This document shows, one piece after another, positions 1-5,703 of a stretch of DNA of 5,703 nt. Each line of letters begins with the position of its first letter. Positions within the stretch are counted from its first letter, which is position 1. Position numbers and translations under genes: made by a program. A model generated the notes under the pieces. That model was not told the DNA's origin, made no database searches, and saw only the letters and a program-made list of their open reading frames with translations. This DNA comes from Pseudomonadota bacterium (lineage in GTDB: Bacteria; Pseudomonadota; Alphaproteobacteria; Rhizobiales; Xanthobacteraceae): contig JAEZMI010000218.1 in the NCBI GenBank assembly GCA_023414975.1, positions 1 through 5,703 on the forward strand, in the 5' to 3' direction.

Positions 1-579
1 GCGCCGGCCCCGGTGGAAGAGTTCAACCCTTGGATGATCCGCGTGCGCGTGCTCGGCGTGATCCCGGAGGATGGCGGGACGGTGAACGGCGTGCCCGGCT
101 CCGACCTCGACTATTCCGACGCGGTGGTGCCCGAACTCGACATCACCTACTTCTTCACCAAGAACTGGGCGGCCGAACTCATCCTCGGCGTCACCCCGCA
201 CGATATTGACGGCGCCGGCTCGCTCGCCGGGCTCGGCAAGATCGGCGAGGTGTGGCTGCTGCCGCCGACCCTGCCGCTGCAGTACCACTTCACCGAGTTC
301 GGCGCGTTCAAGCCCTATGTCGGCGCGGGCGTCAACTACACCTTCTTCTTCGATCAGAAGGCCAATGCCGCCGACTCGCTCGACGTGAAGGACAGCTGGG
401 GCTGGGCGCTGCAGGTCGGCTTCGACTATATGTTCGATGAGCATTGGGGCCTCAACGTGGACCTCAAGAAGCTCTTCCTGCAGCCCGACTTCGACGTGAC
501 CGTCGGCGGCGCCGCGCTGACCGGAACAGCCGACCTCAACCCATGGATCATCGGCGTCGGCGTCACCTACAAATTCTGA
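1..579 (+). CDS. OmpW-family outer-membrane beta-barrel protein, 5'-truncated by the window edge
   Basis: The frame is open from base 1 and ends at TGA 577-579, giving 192 residues. The start codon and most of the signal peptide lie outside the window; the visible Ala-Pro-Ala-Pro-Val-Glu-Glu stretch looks like the region around the cleavage site. The internal GTG at 13 is therefore not a credible start. OmpW-family marks are NPWMIRVRVLGVIPEDGG near the mature N-terminus, the GVTPHDI segment, LPPTLPLQYHF, KPYVGAGVNYTFFF, then WGLNVDLKK and a last strand GVGVTYKF ending in the C-terminal Phe used for barrel insertion. The family forms small eight-stranded barrels of roughly 200-230 residues, so only about 20-30 residues seem to be missing. 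Members are thought to pass small hydrophobic molecules across the outer membrane; the substrate here cannot be told. A strong terminator follows 20 bases after the stop. I am confident of the family but not of the substrate. Confidence 0.9.
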   Translation, partial: APAPVEEFNPWMIRVRVLGVIPEDGGTVNGVPGSDLDYSDAVVPELDITYFFTKNWAAELILGVTPHDIDGAGSLAGLGKIGEVWLLPPTLPLQYHFTEFGAFKPYVGAGVNYTFFFDQKANAADSLDVKDSWGWALQVGFDYMFDEHWGLNVDLKKLFLQPDFDVTVGGAALTGTADLNPWIIGVGVTYKF

Positions 580-598
580 GCGACGGGTTCCGCGTGCG

Positions 599-626
599 AG
601 AGGGCCGGCATCCGCCGGCCCTTTTT
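599..626 (+). terminator. Intrinsic terminator of the OmpW-family gene
   Basis: A perfect 9-bp GC-rich stem pairs AGGGCCGGC (601-609) with GCCGGCCCT (614-622) around the tetraloop ATCC, and TTTT follows directly (623-626). Two further pairs, G600-T623 and A599-T624, can lengthen the stem into the T run. It lies 20 bases after the OmpW stop codon and separates that gene from the downstream autotransporter gene. Confidence 0.88.
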
Positions 627-670
627 GTTACGTGCAAGCTCAGACACAGCCCCAACGTGTCATTTGCCCC

Positions 671-698
671 TCGACCAGCGGCGGGCCGTCGCTATCAT
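671..698 (+). promoter_or_regulatory. Candidate sigma70-type promoter of the autotransporter gene
   Basis: A TATCAT hexamer (693-698, five of six matches to TATAAT) is preceded after 16 bases by TCGACC (671-676, four of six to TTGACA). It sits between the OmpW terminator and the autotransporter start, where a promoter is needed, and would start transcription near 705, giving a leader of about 40 bases. The -35 match is weak and no operator is evident. This is a motif-level inference. Confidence 0.35.
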
Positions 699-743
699 GG
701 TAGGGCTGGCGGGTTCGCCGTGGGGAAGCGTGGGAAACAGAAG

Positions 744-3700
744 ATGATGACGTGGCGTGTCCGTGCCGTGGGCGCGGTGGGTGGCCTTGCGTGCCTTCTG
801 GGGATCGCGCCGCCGGCGGCGGCGCAGAGCACGGGCTGGAATCTCTACGACGGCTACACGACGACCTACACGATCAACTATGCGCGCCCGCCGGGTCTGT
901 CGACCTCCAGCGCCGCGCTCACGGTCAACGCCTCGATCGCCGGCCAGCCGGCGCAGGAGTTCCAGCTCGACACCGGATCGACCGGCGTCGTCGTGCCGCA
1001 ATACCTCATCCCGAACTTCCAGCAGTCGTCCAATCTGCAGAAGATCATGTATGGCAGCAGCCAGAACTACGGGATGGGCACCTGGTCGACGCAGACCGTC
1101 ACCTTCACCGACAGTTCGGACGGCCATGGCAACCTCGCCACGGCGCAGGTGCCCGTCTTCGTCATGGCGACCTATTACGACACCAACAATCCCGGCGGCG
1201 TGGACTGCGCGGTGCAGGGAGCGGGCTGCGCCCACATGATCGGCATCGGCTTCGGCCGGCCCGACAGCGGCTGGGGACCGGACGTGCTGCCGAGCCTCGG
1301 CAACAATCCGCTGGTGAACCTGCCCGGCATGGCCGAGGGCACCGTGCGGGCCGGCTATGTCATCACCCCCACGAACATTCAGGCCGGCCTGACCTCGGCG
1401 AATGCCGGCGCCGGTTTCGCGTATGTCCAGCTCCTGCCCACCACGGGCCCCACCGCGCCGAACTGGCAGACACCGCAGGGTTCGGTCGTCGTGAACAACA
1501 CGCCGGCGCCGGACAATCAGATCCTGCTCGACATCGGCATCAACTATATGTGGGCGGATCTCGGCAGTGCGCTCGCCGCGAGCGCCGTGCCCTGCGCGAC
1601 CAATGGCAGCTGGAACTGTGCGCCGTCCGGCACCACGGTCGCGGTCTATTTCGGCGGCACGACCAATGTCGGCTACAGCTTCACCGTCGACGGCGCCACC
1701 AACCCCGATGCCACGCCCGATTTCGTCCGGCTGAACAGTTCCGGCATGAACACCGGCATCCATGTTCTCGGCTCCTTCGCCTATATGTTCGACGCGGTCG
1801 GCGGCTTCGCCGGCTACAGCGCGCTGGATCCCCAGCAGGCGGGGATCAGCTTCACGCCCTATATCTCGGCCACCGGCACGTTCGACCTGCCGACCGATTT
1901 CGCCACAAACCTGTCGATCTATGTCTCCGGCAGTTCGGATTTCTTCACGGCGACGACCGCCAGCTTCGCCGGCGCCGTAACCGGCAACGGGCCCCTGACG
2001 CTGAACGGACCTGGCGCGTACAGCTTCGCCGCCGACGTGACCCTGCCGGGTCTCACGCTCGCCAGCGGCTCGGCAAGCTTCGCCGCCACCGTCACGGCTC
2101 CCGTCACCATCGCGGCGGGGGCGACGCTCGCCAATGAAGGCGCGATCATCGGCACGGTGACGAATGGCGGCACGCTGGAGAATGACGGCACCATCACCGG
2201 CAATGTCAGCAATTCCGGCCTGCTCACCGGCAACGGGACGATCAGTGGCCTGCTCACCGTCACCGGCGGCATCTCGCCGGGCCATTCCATCGGGACGGTC
2301 ACGACCAACGGCGATGTCGATTTCCAGCCGGGCTCCTATCTAGTCACCGAGCTCGGCGCCGGCGGTGCCACGGACCGTCTGGTGAGCAGCGGCCGCGTCA
2401 CGGTCAACGGCGCGACGCTGTATCTCGCACCGCTGGCCGGATGGACGCCGGGGCTCGGCAGCTACAGCGTGATCAGCGCCGCCGGCGGCGTCACGGGTGC
2501 GTTCACCGTCGTCGCGCCGGATTTCGCCAGCCTCACGGCGGCCTACCCCTTCCTTGCCGCCGTCACCACCGCCGACGCGCAAGGCCTCAACGTTTCCGTC
2601 ATCCGCAGCGGCATCGCCTACGCGGCCGCGGCGCAGACGCCCAACCAGAGCCGTGTCGCGCAGGCCCTTGATGTGTCCGGCGGCCCGCTGGAGGCACAGG
2701 TCGTCAGCCTCAACGCAGGCCAGATGCCGACCGCGCTCAATGCGCTCTCCGGTGAGGTCCACGCGTCGGCGCAGTCCGTGCTGATGGAGCAGAGCGGCCT
2801 CATCCGCACCGCGCTCAACGACCGCCTGCGCGGTGCCGCGCACGGCATCGCCGCGCCCGCCGGGACGGTGGTGAGCGTGGTCGAGACCCCCGCCGGCACC
2901 CTCGCCTATGCCGCCCCCGCCGCAACGCAGACCGCCGCGCAGACGGCTATTCCCGTCAAGGCGCCGGCGGCAGCCGTGCCGAGCGAGAGCTTCGCGCTGT
3001 GGACCACCGGCTTCGGCCAGTGGGGTTCGTTCGACGGCACGGCCAACGCCGCCGGCGTCGATGATTCCACCGGCGGCTTTCTCATCGGCGCGGACCGGCT
3101 CTTCGGCGAGGGCTGGCGCCTCGGCATCGCCGGCGGCTACAGCTACACGGACTTTTCGATGTCCGGCCGTGCCTCTTCCGGCAGCAGCGACAACTGGCAT
3201 GCCGCGCTCTATGCCGGCGGCAGCGTCGGGCCGCTCGCCCTGCGCAGCGGCCTCGCCTATACGTGGCAGGACATCAGCACCAGCCGCACCGCCAGCTTCC
3301 CCGGCTATGCCGACAGCCTCACGGCGGATTACAGCGCCGGCACGTTCCAGGCCTTCGGCGAACTCGCCTACCAGACGCAGACCGCCGGGGTCGGCATCGA
3401 GCCCTTCGTCAATCTCGCTTATGTCAATCTCGACACGGACGGCTACAGCGAACAGGGCGGCGCGGCCGCGCTGCGTTCGTCCGGCGCCTCGATGGACACG
3501 ACCTTCACCACGCTCGGCCTGCGGCTGGCGCGGCAGGTGGAACTGGGAACCGCGCTGGCGACGCTGCGCGGCACCGCCGGCTGGCGCCATGCCTTCGGCG
3601 ACATCACGCCGGCGATCAGCCAGAGCTTCGCCGGCACCGGCAGCTTCACCGTGACCGGCGCCCCCATCGCCGAGGACGCGGCCGTGCTTGAGGCCGGGCT

Positions 3701-3809
3701 CGACATGGCGATCGCCAATGCCACCGTGCTCGGCGTCGCCTATCAGGGCCAGTTCGGCGACGGGGTGAGCCAGAACGGCTTCACCGCCACGTTGAAGGTC
3801 AGCTTCTGA
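744..3809 (+). CDS. Autotransporter with a pepsin-like (aspartic protease-type) passenger domain
   Basis: This is a type V secretion protein of 1021 residues. ATG 744 is chosen because it begins a clear signal peptide: Arg5 and Arg7, a hydrophobic core to about residue 21, then PPAAA and likely cleavage before Gln28. A weak GGGA lies 8 bases upstream; ATG 747 is an equal alternative, and the longer open frame upstream gives non-protein-like sequence. Residues ~35-375 resemble a bilobed pepsin fold: LDTGSTGVVVP with Asp76, flap-like YGMGT (109-113), MIGIGFG (165-171), LLDIGINYMW with Asp263, and HVLGSFAYMFD (340-350). Residues ~385-520 are Gly/Thr/Asn-rich beta-helix repeats ending in GISPGHSIGTV (509-519), a common autotransporter passenger motif. 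Residues ~525-620 look like the autochaperone region, ~640-697 form the helical linker (LSGEVHASAQSVL, 668-680), ~700-748 are Ala/Pro-rich, and ~750-1021 form the translocator barrel ending in Phe. Mature Cys occur only as pairs 155/162 and 284/292. The second motif is DIGI, so it may be a weak or dead protease, or a binding protein. Autotransporter: very confident; pepsin-like: fairly; substrate unknown. Confidence 0.9.
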   Translation: MMTWRVRAVGAVGGLACLLGIAPPAAAQSTGWNLYDGYTTTYTINYARPPGLSTSSAALTVNASIAGQPAQEFQLDTGSTGVVVPQYLIPNFQQSSNLQKIMYGSSQNYGMGTWSTQTVTFTDSSDGHGNLATAQVPVFVMATYYDTNNPGGVDCAVQGAGCAHMIGIGFGRPDSGWGPDVLPSLGNNPLVNLPGMAEGTVRAGYVITPTNIQAGLTSANAGAGFAYVQLLPTTGPTAPNWQTPQGSVVVNNTPAPDNQILLDIGINYMWADLGSALAASAVPCATNGSWNCAPSGTTVAVYFGGTTNVGYSFTVDGATNPDATPDFVRLNSSGMNTGIHVLGSFAYMFDAVGGFAGYSALDPQQAGISFTPYISATGTFDLPTDFATNLSIYVSGSSDFFTATTASFAGAVTGNGPLTLNGPGAYSFAADVTLPGLTLASGSASFAATVTAPVTIAAGATLANEGAIIGTVTNGGTLENDGTITGNVSNSGLLTGNGTISGLLTVTGGISPGHSIGTVTTNGDVDFQPGSYLVTELGAGGATDRLVSSGRVTVNGATLYLAPLAGWTPGLGSYSVISAAGGVTGAFTVVAPDFASLTAAYPFLAAVTTADAQGLNVSVIRSGIAYAAAAQTPNQSRVAQALDVSGGPLEAQVVSLNAGQMPTALNALSGEVHASAQSVLMEQSGLIRTALNDRLRGAAHGIAAPAGTVVSVVETPAGTLAYAAPAATQTAAQTAIPVKAPAAAVPSESFALWTTGFGQWGSFDGTANAAGVDDSTGGFLIGADRLFGEGWRLGIAGGYSYTDFSMSGRASSGSSDNWHAALYAGGSVGPLALRSGLAYTWQDISTSRTASFPGYADSLTADYSAGTFQAFGELAYQTQTAGVGIEPFVNLAYVNLDTDGYSEQGGAAALRSSGASMDTTFTTLGLRLARQVELGTALATLRGTAGWRHAFGDITPAISQSFAGTGSFTVTGAPIAEDAAVLEAGLDMAIANATVLGVAYQGQFGDGVSQNGFTATLKVSF
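2151..2302 (+). repeat. Degenerate beta-helix repeats in the autotransporter stalk
   Basis: Residues ~470-519 consist of short Gly-Thr/Asn-rich units such as GTVTNGG, GTLENDG, GTITGN, GNGTISG and GLLTVTGG, each the length of a beta-helix turn fragment. They end in the GISPGHSIGT motif. This is repetition at the protein level; the DNA copies have diverged and form no exact tandem array. It is a stalk that would hold the N-terminal pepsin-like domain away from the outer membrane. Confidence 0.6.
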
Positions 3810-3830
3810 GAAGGCGGCTGCTGAGCTTTG

Positions 3831-3857
3831 CGCTTCCGGCGCTCAGTGCCGGAAGTG
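3831..3857. other. Hairpin in the convergent gap, overlapping the purH stop codon
   Basis: CTTCCGGC (3833-3840) pairs perfectly with GCCGGAAG (3848-3855) around the 7-base loop GCTCAGT, and a G-T and a C-G pair can extend it outward to 3831/3857. It lies just after the autotransporter stop and includes the last PurH codons (His-Phe-Arg-His) and its stop. No T run follows on either strand, so it is not a canonical intrinsic terminator. It may still act as a transcript 3' end or a barrier between the converging genes. Confidence 0.45.
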
Positions 3858-5432
3858 CCGCACCCCGGTGAACACCATGGCGATGCCCGCCGCATCCGCC
3901 GCCGCGATCACATCCGCGTCGCGGATCGAGCCGCCCGGCTGGATCACCGCCGTGGCCCCAGCCTCGATGGCGGTGATAAGGCCGTCGGCGAAGGGGAAGA
4001 AGGCGTCGGAGGCAACCACGCACCCCTTGGTCAGCGGTTCAGCGAGACCCGCCGCCTCGGCCGCGTCGATGGCCTTGCGCGCCGCGATGCGGGCCGAATC
4101 CACCCGGCTCATCTGCCCGGCGCCGATGCCGATCGTCGCGAGATCCTTCGCATAGACGATGGCGTTCGACTTGACGTGCTTGGCGACGCGGAAGGCGAAG
4201 GCGAGATCGGCAAGCTCGGCATTGGTGGGCGCGCGCTTCGTGACGACCTTCAACTCCATGTCGTCCACCACCGCATTGTCGCGCGACTGCACCAGCAGCC
4301 CGCCGGCGAGCGACTTGACCGCGAGGCCGCCGGCGCGCGGGTCCGGCAGCGCGCCGGTGACGAGCAGGCGCAGGTTTTTCTTGGCGCCGACGATGGCGAT
4401 GGCTTCCTCGGTCGCCTCGGGGGCGACGATCACCTCGGTGAAAATCTCCACCATGGCCCGCGCCGCCGCCGCGTCGAGCGTGCGGTTCATCGCCACGATG
4501 CCGCCAAAGGCCGAGGTGGGGTCGCAGGCCAGCGCCTTGCGATAGGCCTCTTCCAGGCTCGCCCCTTCGGCCACGCCGCAGGGATTGGCGTGCTTGACGA
4601 TCACCACCGCCGCGGCGCGGGCGGGGTCGAACTCCGCCACCGCCTCGAACGCCGCGTCCGTGTCGTTGAGGTTGTTGTAGGAGAGGGCCTTGCCCTGGAT
4701 CTGGCGGGCGGTGGCGACGCCGGGACGGGCCGCGCCGCCGACATAGAAGGCCGCGCTCTGGTGCGGGTTCTCGCCATAGCGCAGCGCCTCGGCCAGCGTG
4801 CCGGCGAACAGGCGCGTCTGCGGCGCCTCTTCCTCGGCCACCTTGGCGAACCAGGTGGTGATCGCCGCGTCATAGCTCGCGGTGCGGGCATAGGCGCGCT
4901 GCGCGAGGCCCCGGCGGGTGAGGAAGCGCGTGCCGCCATGCGCGGCGAGATCGTCCAGCACGGTGCGGTAATCGGCAGGATCGACCACAACCGCGACATC
5001 GGCATGGTTCTTGGCGGCGGCGCGGATCATCGCCGGCCCGCCAATGTCGATGTTCTCCACGCAGTCGTCATAGTCGCCGCCGCGCGCGACGGTGGCCTCG
5101 AAAGGGTAGAGATTGACCACGACGAGGTCGATCGGGCCGATGCCGTGCTCCTTCATGGAGGCCTGATGCTCGGCATTGCCGCGAATGGCGAGGATGCCGC
5201 CATGCACGGCGGGATGCAGCGTCTTCACCCGGCCGTCCATCATCTCGGGAAAGCCGGTGAGGTCGGCGACGTCGCGCACCGCGAGCCCCGCCTCCGCCAG
5301 CGCCTTGCGCGTGCCGCCGGTGGAGACCAGCTCGACGCCGTGGGCGGCCAGCGCCTGCGCGAAGGCGACGAGCCCGGTCTTGTCGGAGACGGAGAGCAGC
5401 GCGCGGCTGATGGGGCGGACATCGGTGGTCAT
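3843..5432 (-). CDS. purH: Bifunctional AICAR formyltransferase / IMP cyclohydrolase
   Basis: PurH catalyses the last two steps of de novo purine synthesis in the cytoplasm: AICAR is formylated by 10-formyl-tetrahydrofolate to FAICAR, which is then cyclised to IMP. The start at ATG 5432-5430 gives 529 residues, the usual PurH length. An in-frame extension upstream would add about 84 Arg/Pro/Gly-rich residues unlike the family. The N-terminal MGS-like cyclohydrolase domain shows SVSDKTGL (14-21), VSTGGT (36-41), KTLHP (70-74), VNLYPFE (106-112) and the IDIGGPAMIRAAAKN stretch (128-142). The formyltransferase part shows GENPHQSAAFY (220-230), GKALSYNNLND (247-257), the catalytic Lys280-His281 in KHANPCGVA (280-288), DPTSAFGG (304-311), KSNAIVYAKD (421-430), SDAFFPFADG (475-484) and the family C-terminus FTGVRHFRH. 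No key motif is missing. No clear Shine-Dalgarno precedes the ATG. It converges with the autotransporter gene, and a terminator-like hairpin upstream suggests it begins its own transcript. Confidence 0.98.
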   Translation of the reverse strand: MTTDVRPISRALLSVSDKTGLVAFAQALAAHGVELVSTGGTRKALAEAGLAVRDVADLTGFPEMMDGRVKTLHPAVHGGILAIRGNAEHQASMKEHGIGPIDLVVVNLYPFEATVARGGDYDDCVENIDIGGPAMIRAAAKNHADVAVVVDPADYRTVLDDLAAHGGTRFLTRRGLAQRAYARTASYDAAITTWFAKVAEEEAPQTRLFAGTLAEALRYGENPHQSAAFYVGGAARPGVATARQIQGKALSYNNLNDTDAAFEAVAEFDPARAAAVVIVKHANPCGVAEGASLEEAYRKALACDPTSAFGGIVAMNRTLDAAAARAMVEIFTEVIVAPEATEEAIAIVGAKKNLRLLVTGALPDPRAGGLAVKSLAGGLLVQSRDNAVVDDMELKVVTKRAPTNAELADLAFAFRVAKHVKSNAIVYAKDLATIGIGAGQMSRVDSARIAARKAIDAAEAAGLAEPLTKGCVVASDAFFPFADGLITAIEAGATAVIQPGGSIRDADVIAAADAAGIAMVFTGVRHFRH

Positions 5433-5459
5433 GGGCGGCCATTTCGCAACGGGGAAAAC

Positions 5460-5472
5460 AGGGCGCCGCCCT
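5460..5472 (-). other. Small hairpin in the purH leader
   Basis: On the minus strand AGGGC and GCCCT (5472-5468 and 5464-5460) pair around the loop GGC, with one wobble and one A-T pair possible outside. GTTTTCCCC follows. It lies 27 bases upstream of the purH ATG, so it could be a weak attenuator or translation-modulating structure. The 5-bp stem is short enough to be chance in such GC-rich DNA. Confidence 0.25.
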
Positions 5473-5576
5473 ATCACGTCTGCGCCCGCGCGTGAACCGG
5501 GGCCGGCGTGGAGCAGGCGCGCATGAGGAGCAGACCCGCAAGCCTTACGGCCCCTCCCGGCGGCACACCCCGCACG

Positions 5577-5608
5577 AAAACCCCCGCGCCGCGTTCGCGG
5601 CCGGGGTT
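5577..5608 (-). terminator. Probable intrinsic terminator of a gene upstream of purH
   Basis: Read on the minus strand, AACCCC (5608-5603) pairs with GGGGTT (5584-5579). Inside, GCCGC (5601-5597) pairs with GCGGC (5592-5588) around GAAC, with a small 1x3 internal loop between the stems. The stem runs into TTTT (5580-5577). The T run is short and the flanks are GC-rich, so some doubt remains. It would end transcription of a minus-strand gene outside the window about 145 bases before the purH start. Confidence 0.45.
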
Positions 5609-5681
5609 CTGCGCCGTTGCCGTCCTCCGCCCGGTGAAGGGCGCGCGGGGCACCGGGGCGGACGCCGACGGCGGCCGCCTG

Positions 5682-5701
5682 CACCTTTGTTTTGAAAGGT
5701 G
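5682..5701. repeat. Perfect 7-bp inverted repeat at the window edge
   Basis: CACCTTT (5682-5688) is the exact reverse complement of AAAGGTG (5695-5701), with the loop GTTTTG. It is an AT-rich pocket in otherwise very GC-rich DNA, which makes it stand out. It may be an operator half-site pair or part of a structure continuing past the edge. Its role cannot be decided from this window. Confidence 0.35.
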
Positions 5702-5703
5702 GT

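Larger units (their letters stand above)
5433..5703. other. Upstream region of purH, no gene supported
   Basis: These 271 GC-rich bases run from the purH start to the window edge. Several frames are open only because of the base composition, and their translations are Arg/Pro/Gly/Ala-rich with no recognisable family. I see no tRNA or rRNA and no convincing -35/-10 pair for purH: TTCACG followed by GATAGG on the minus strand has too short a spacer (15 bases). Three inverted repeats are visible, near 5460-5472, 5579-5608 and 5682-5701. An upstream minus-strand gene may end just beyond or inside the right edge. Confidence 0.6.

Noticed and set aside
13..15. GTG at 13 as the start of the OmpW-family gene
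   Set aside because: The frame is open to the window edge and a start here would leave no signal peptide, which an outer-membrane barrel needs.
444..743. N-terminal extension of the autotransporter by 100 residues into the OmpW gene
   Set aside because: It overlaps the OmpW coding sequence and the terminator in another frame and would bury the clear signal peptide that begins at 744.
783..794. Possible lipoprotein lipobox at Gly-Leu-Ala-Cys (residues 14-17) in the autotransporter signal
   Set aside because: Position -3 is Gly rather than Leu/Val/Ile, the Cys sits inside the hydrophobic core, and a good signal peptidase I site (PPAAA-Q) follows.
660..2285. Long open frame of 541 codons on the minus strand opposite the autotransporter gene
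   Set aside because: It is Arg/Gly/Ala/Asp-rich with no recognisable motif and arises from the GC bias of the real gene on the other strand.
3828..5495. Long open frame of 555 codons on the plus strand opposite purH
   Set aside because: It is a compositional mirror of purH, whose motifs run through the whole minus-strand frame; its translation is His/Arg/Gly-rich with no family resemblance.
5433..5684. N-terminal extension of PurH by about 84 residues
   Set aside because: PurH starts normally just before the SVSDKTGL motif, and the ATG at 5432 gives the standard 529 residues. The extension is low-complexity Arg/Pro/Gly-rich sequence.
1..5703. CRISPR arrays, insertion sequences, tRNA or rRNA genes, integration sites
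   Set aside because: I saw no regularly spaced repeats, transposase motifs, terminal inverted repeats of IS type or tRNA-like cloverleaf sequence in the window.

Overview
The window is GC-rich (clearly above 60% by eye), with GC-biased third codon positions. It carries two outer-membrane protein genes and a purine biosynthesis gene typical of Gram-negative bacteria. I infer an alphaproteobacterium, perhaps of the Hyphomicrobiales (Xanthobacteraceae-like), from base composition and protein style only; no marker here fixes the genus.

Layout. Positions 1-579 (+) hold the 3' part of an OmpW-family outer-membrane beta-barrel gene; its start and most of its signal peptide lie off the left edge. 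It ends at a strong intrinsic terminator (about 599-626). A short intergenic region with a candidate sigma70-type promoter (671-698) leads to a 1021-residue autotransporter gene (744-3809, +). Only 33 bases separate its stop from that of purH, which is convergent on the minus strand (3843-5432) and encodes the full-length bifunctional enzyme for the last two steps of IMP synthesis. The last 271 bases (5433-5703) are the purH upstream region. I find no convincing gene there, but there are hairpins, including a terminator-like one on the minus strand (5577-5608).

The notable element is the autotransporter passenger. Instead of a plain beta-helix or a serine protease, its first ~350 mature residues carry the ordered landmarks of a two-lobed pepsin-type aspartic protease: D76-T-G-S, a flap-like Y109-G-x-G-T, a Met-Ile-Gly psi motif at 165-167, a second D263-x-G, and a Val-Leu-Gly motif at 341-343. 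Spacings are close to those of pepsin. The second active-site motif reads DIGI rather than DTG(T/S), so activity is uncertain. A short beta-helical stalk, an autochaperone-like segment, a helical linker and a C-terminal translocator barrel follow.

The genes do not form one pathway. OmpW and the autotransporter are adjacent outer-membrane proteins on the same strand but are separated by a terminator, so they are probably independent units. purH is a housekeeping gene that happens to converge on them.
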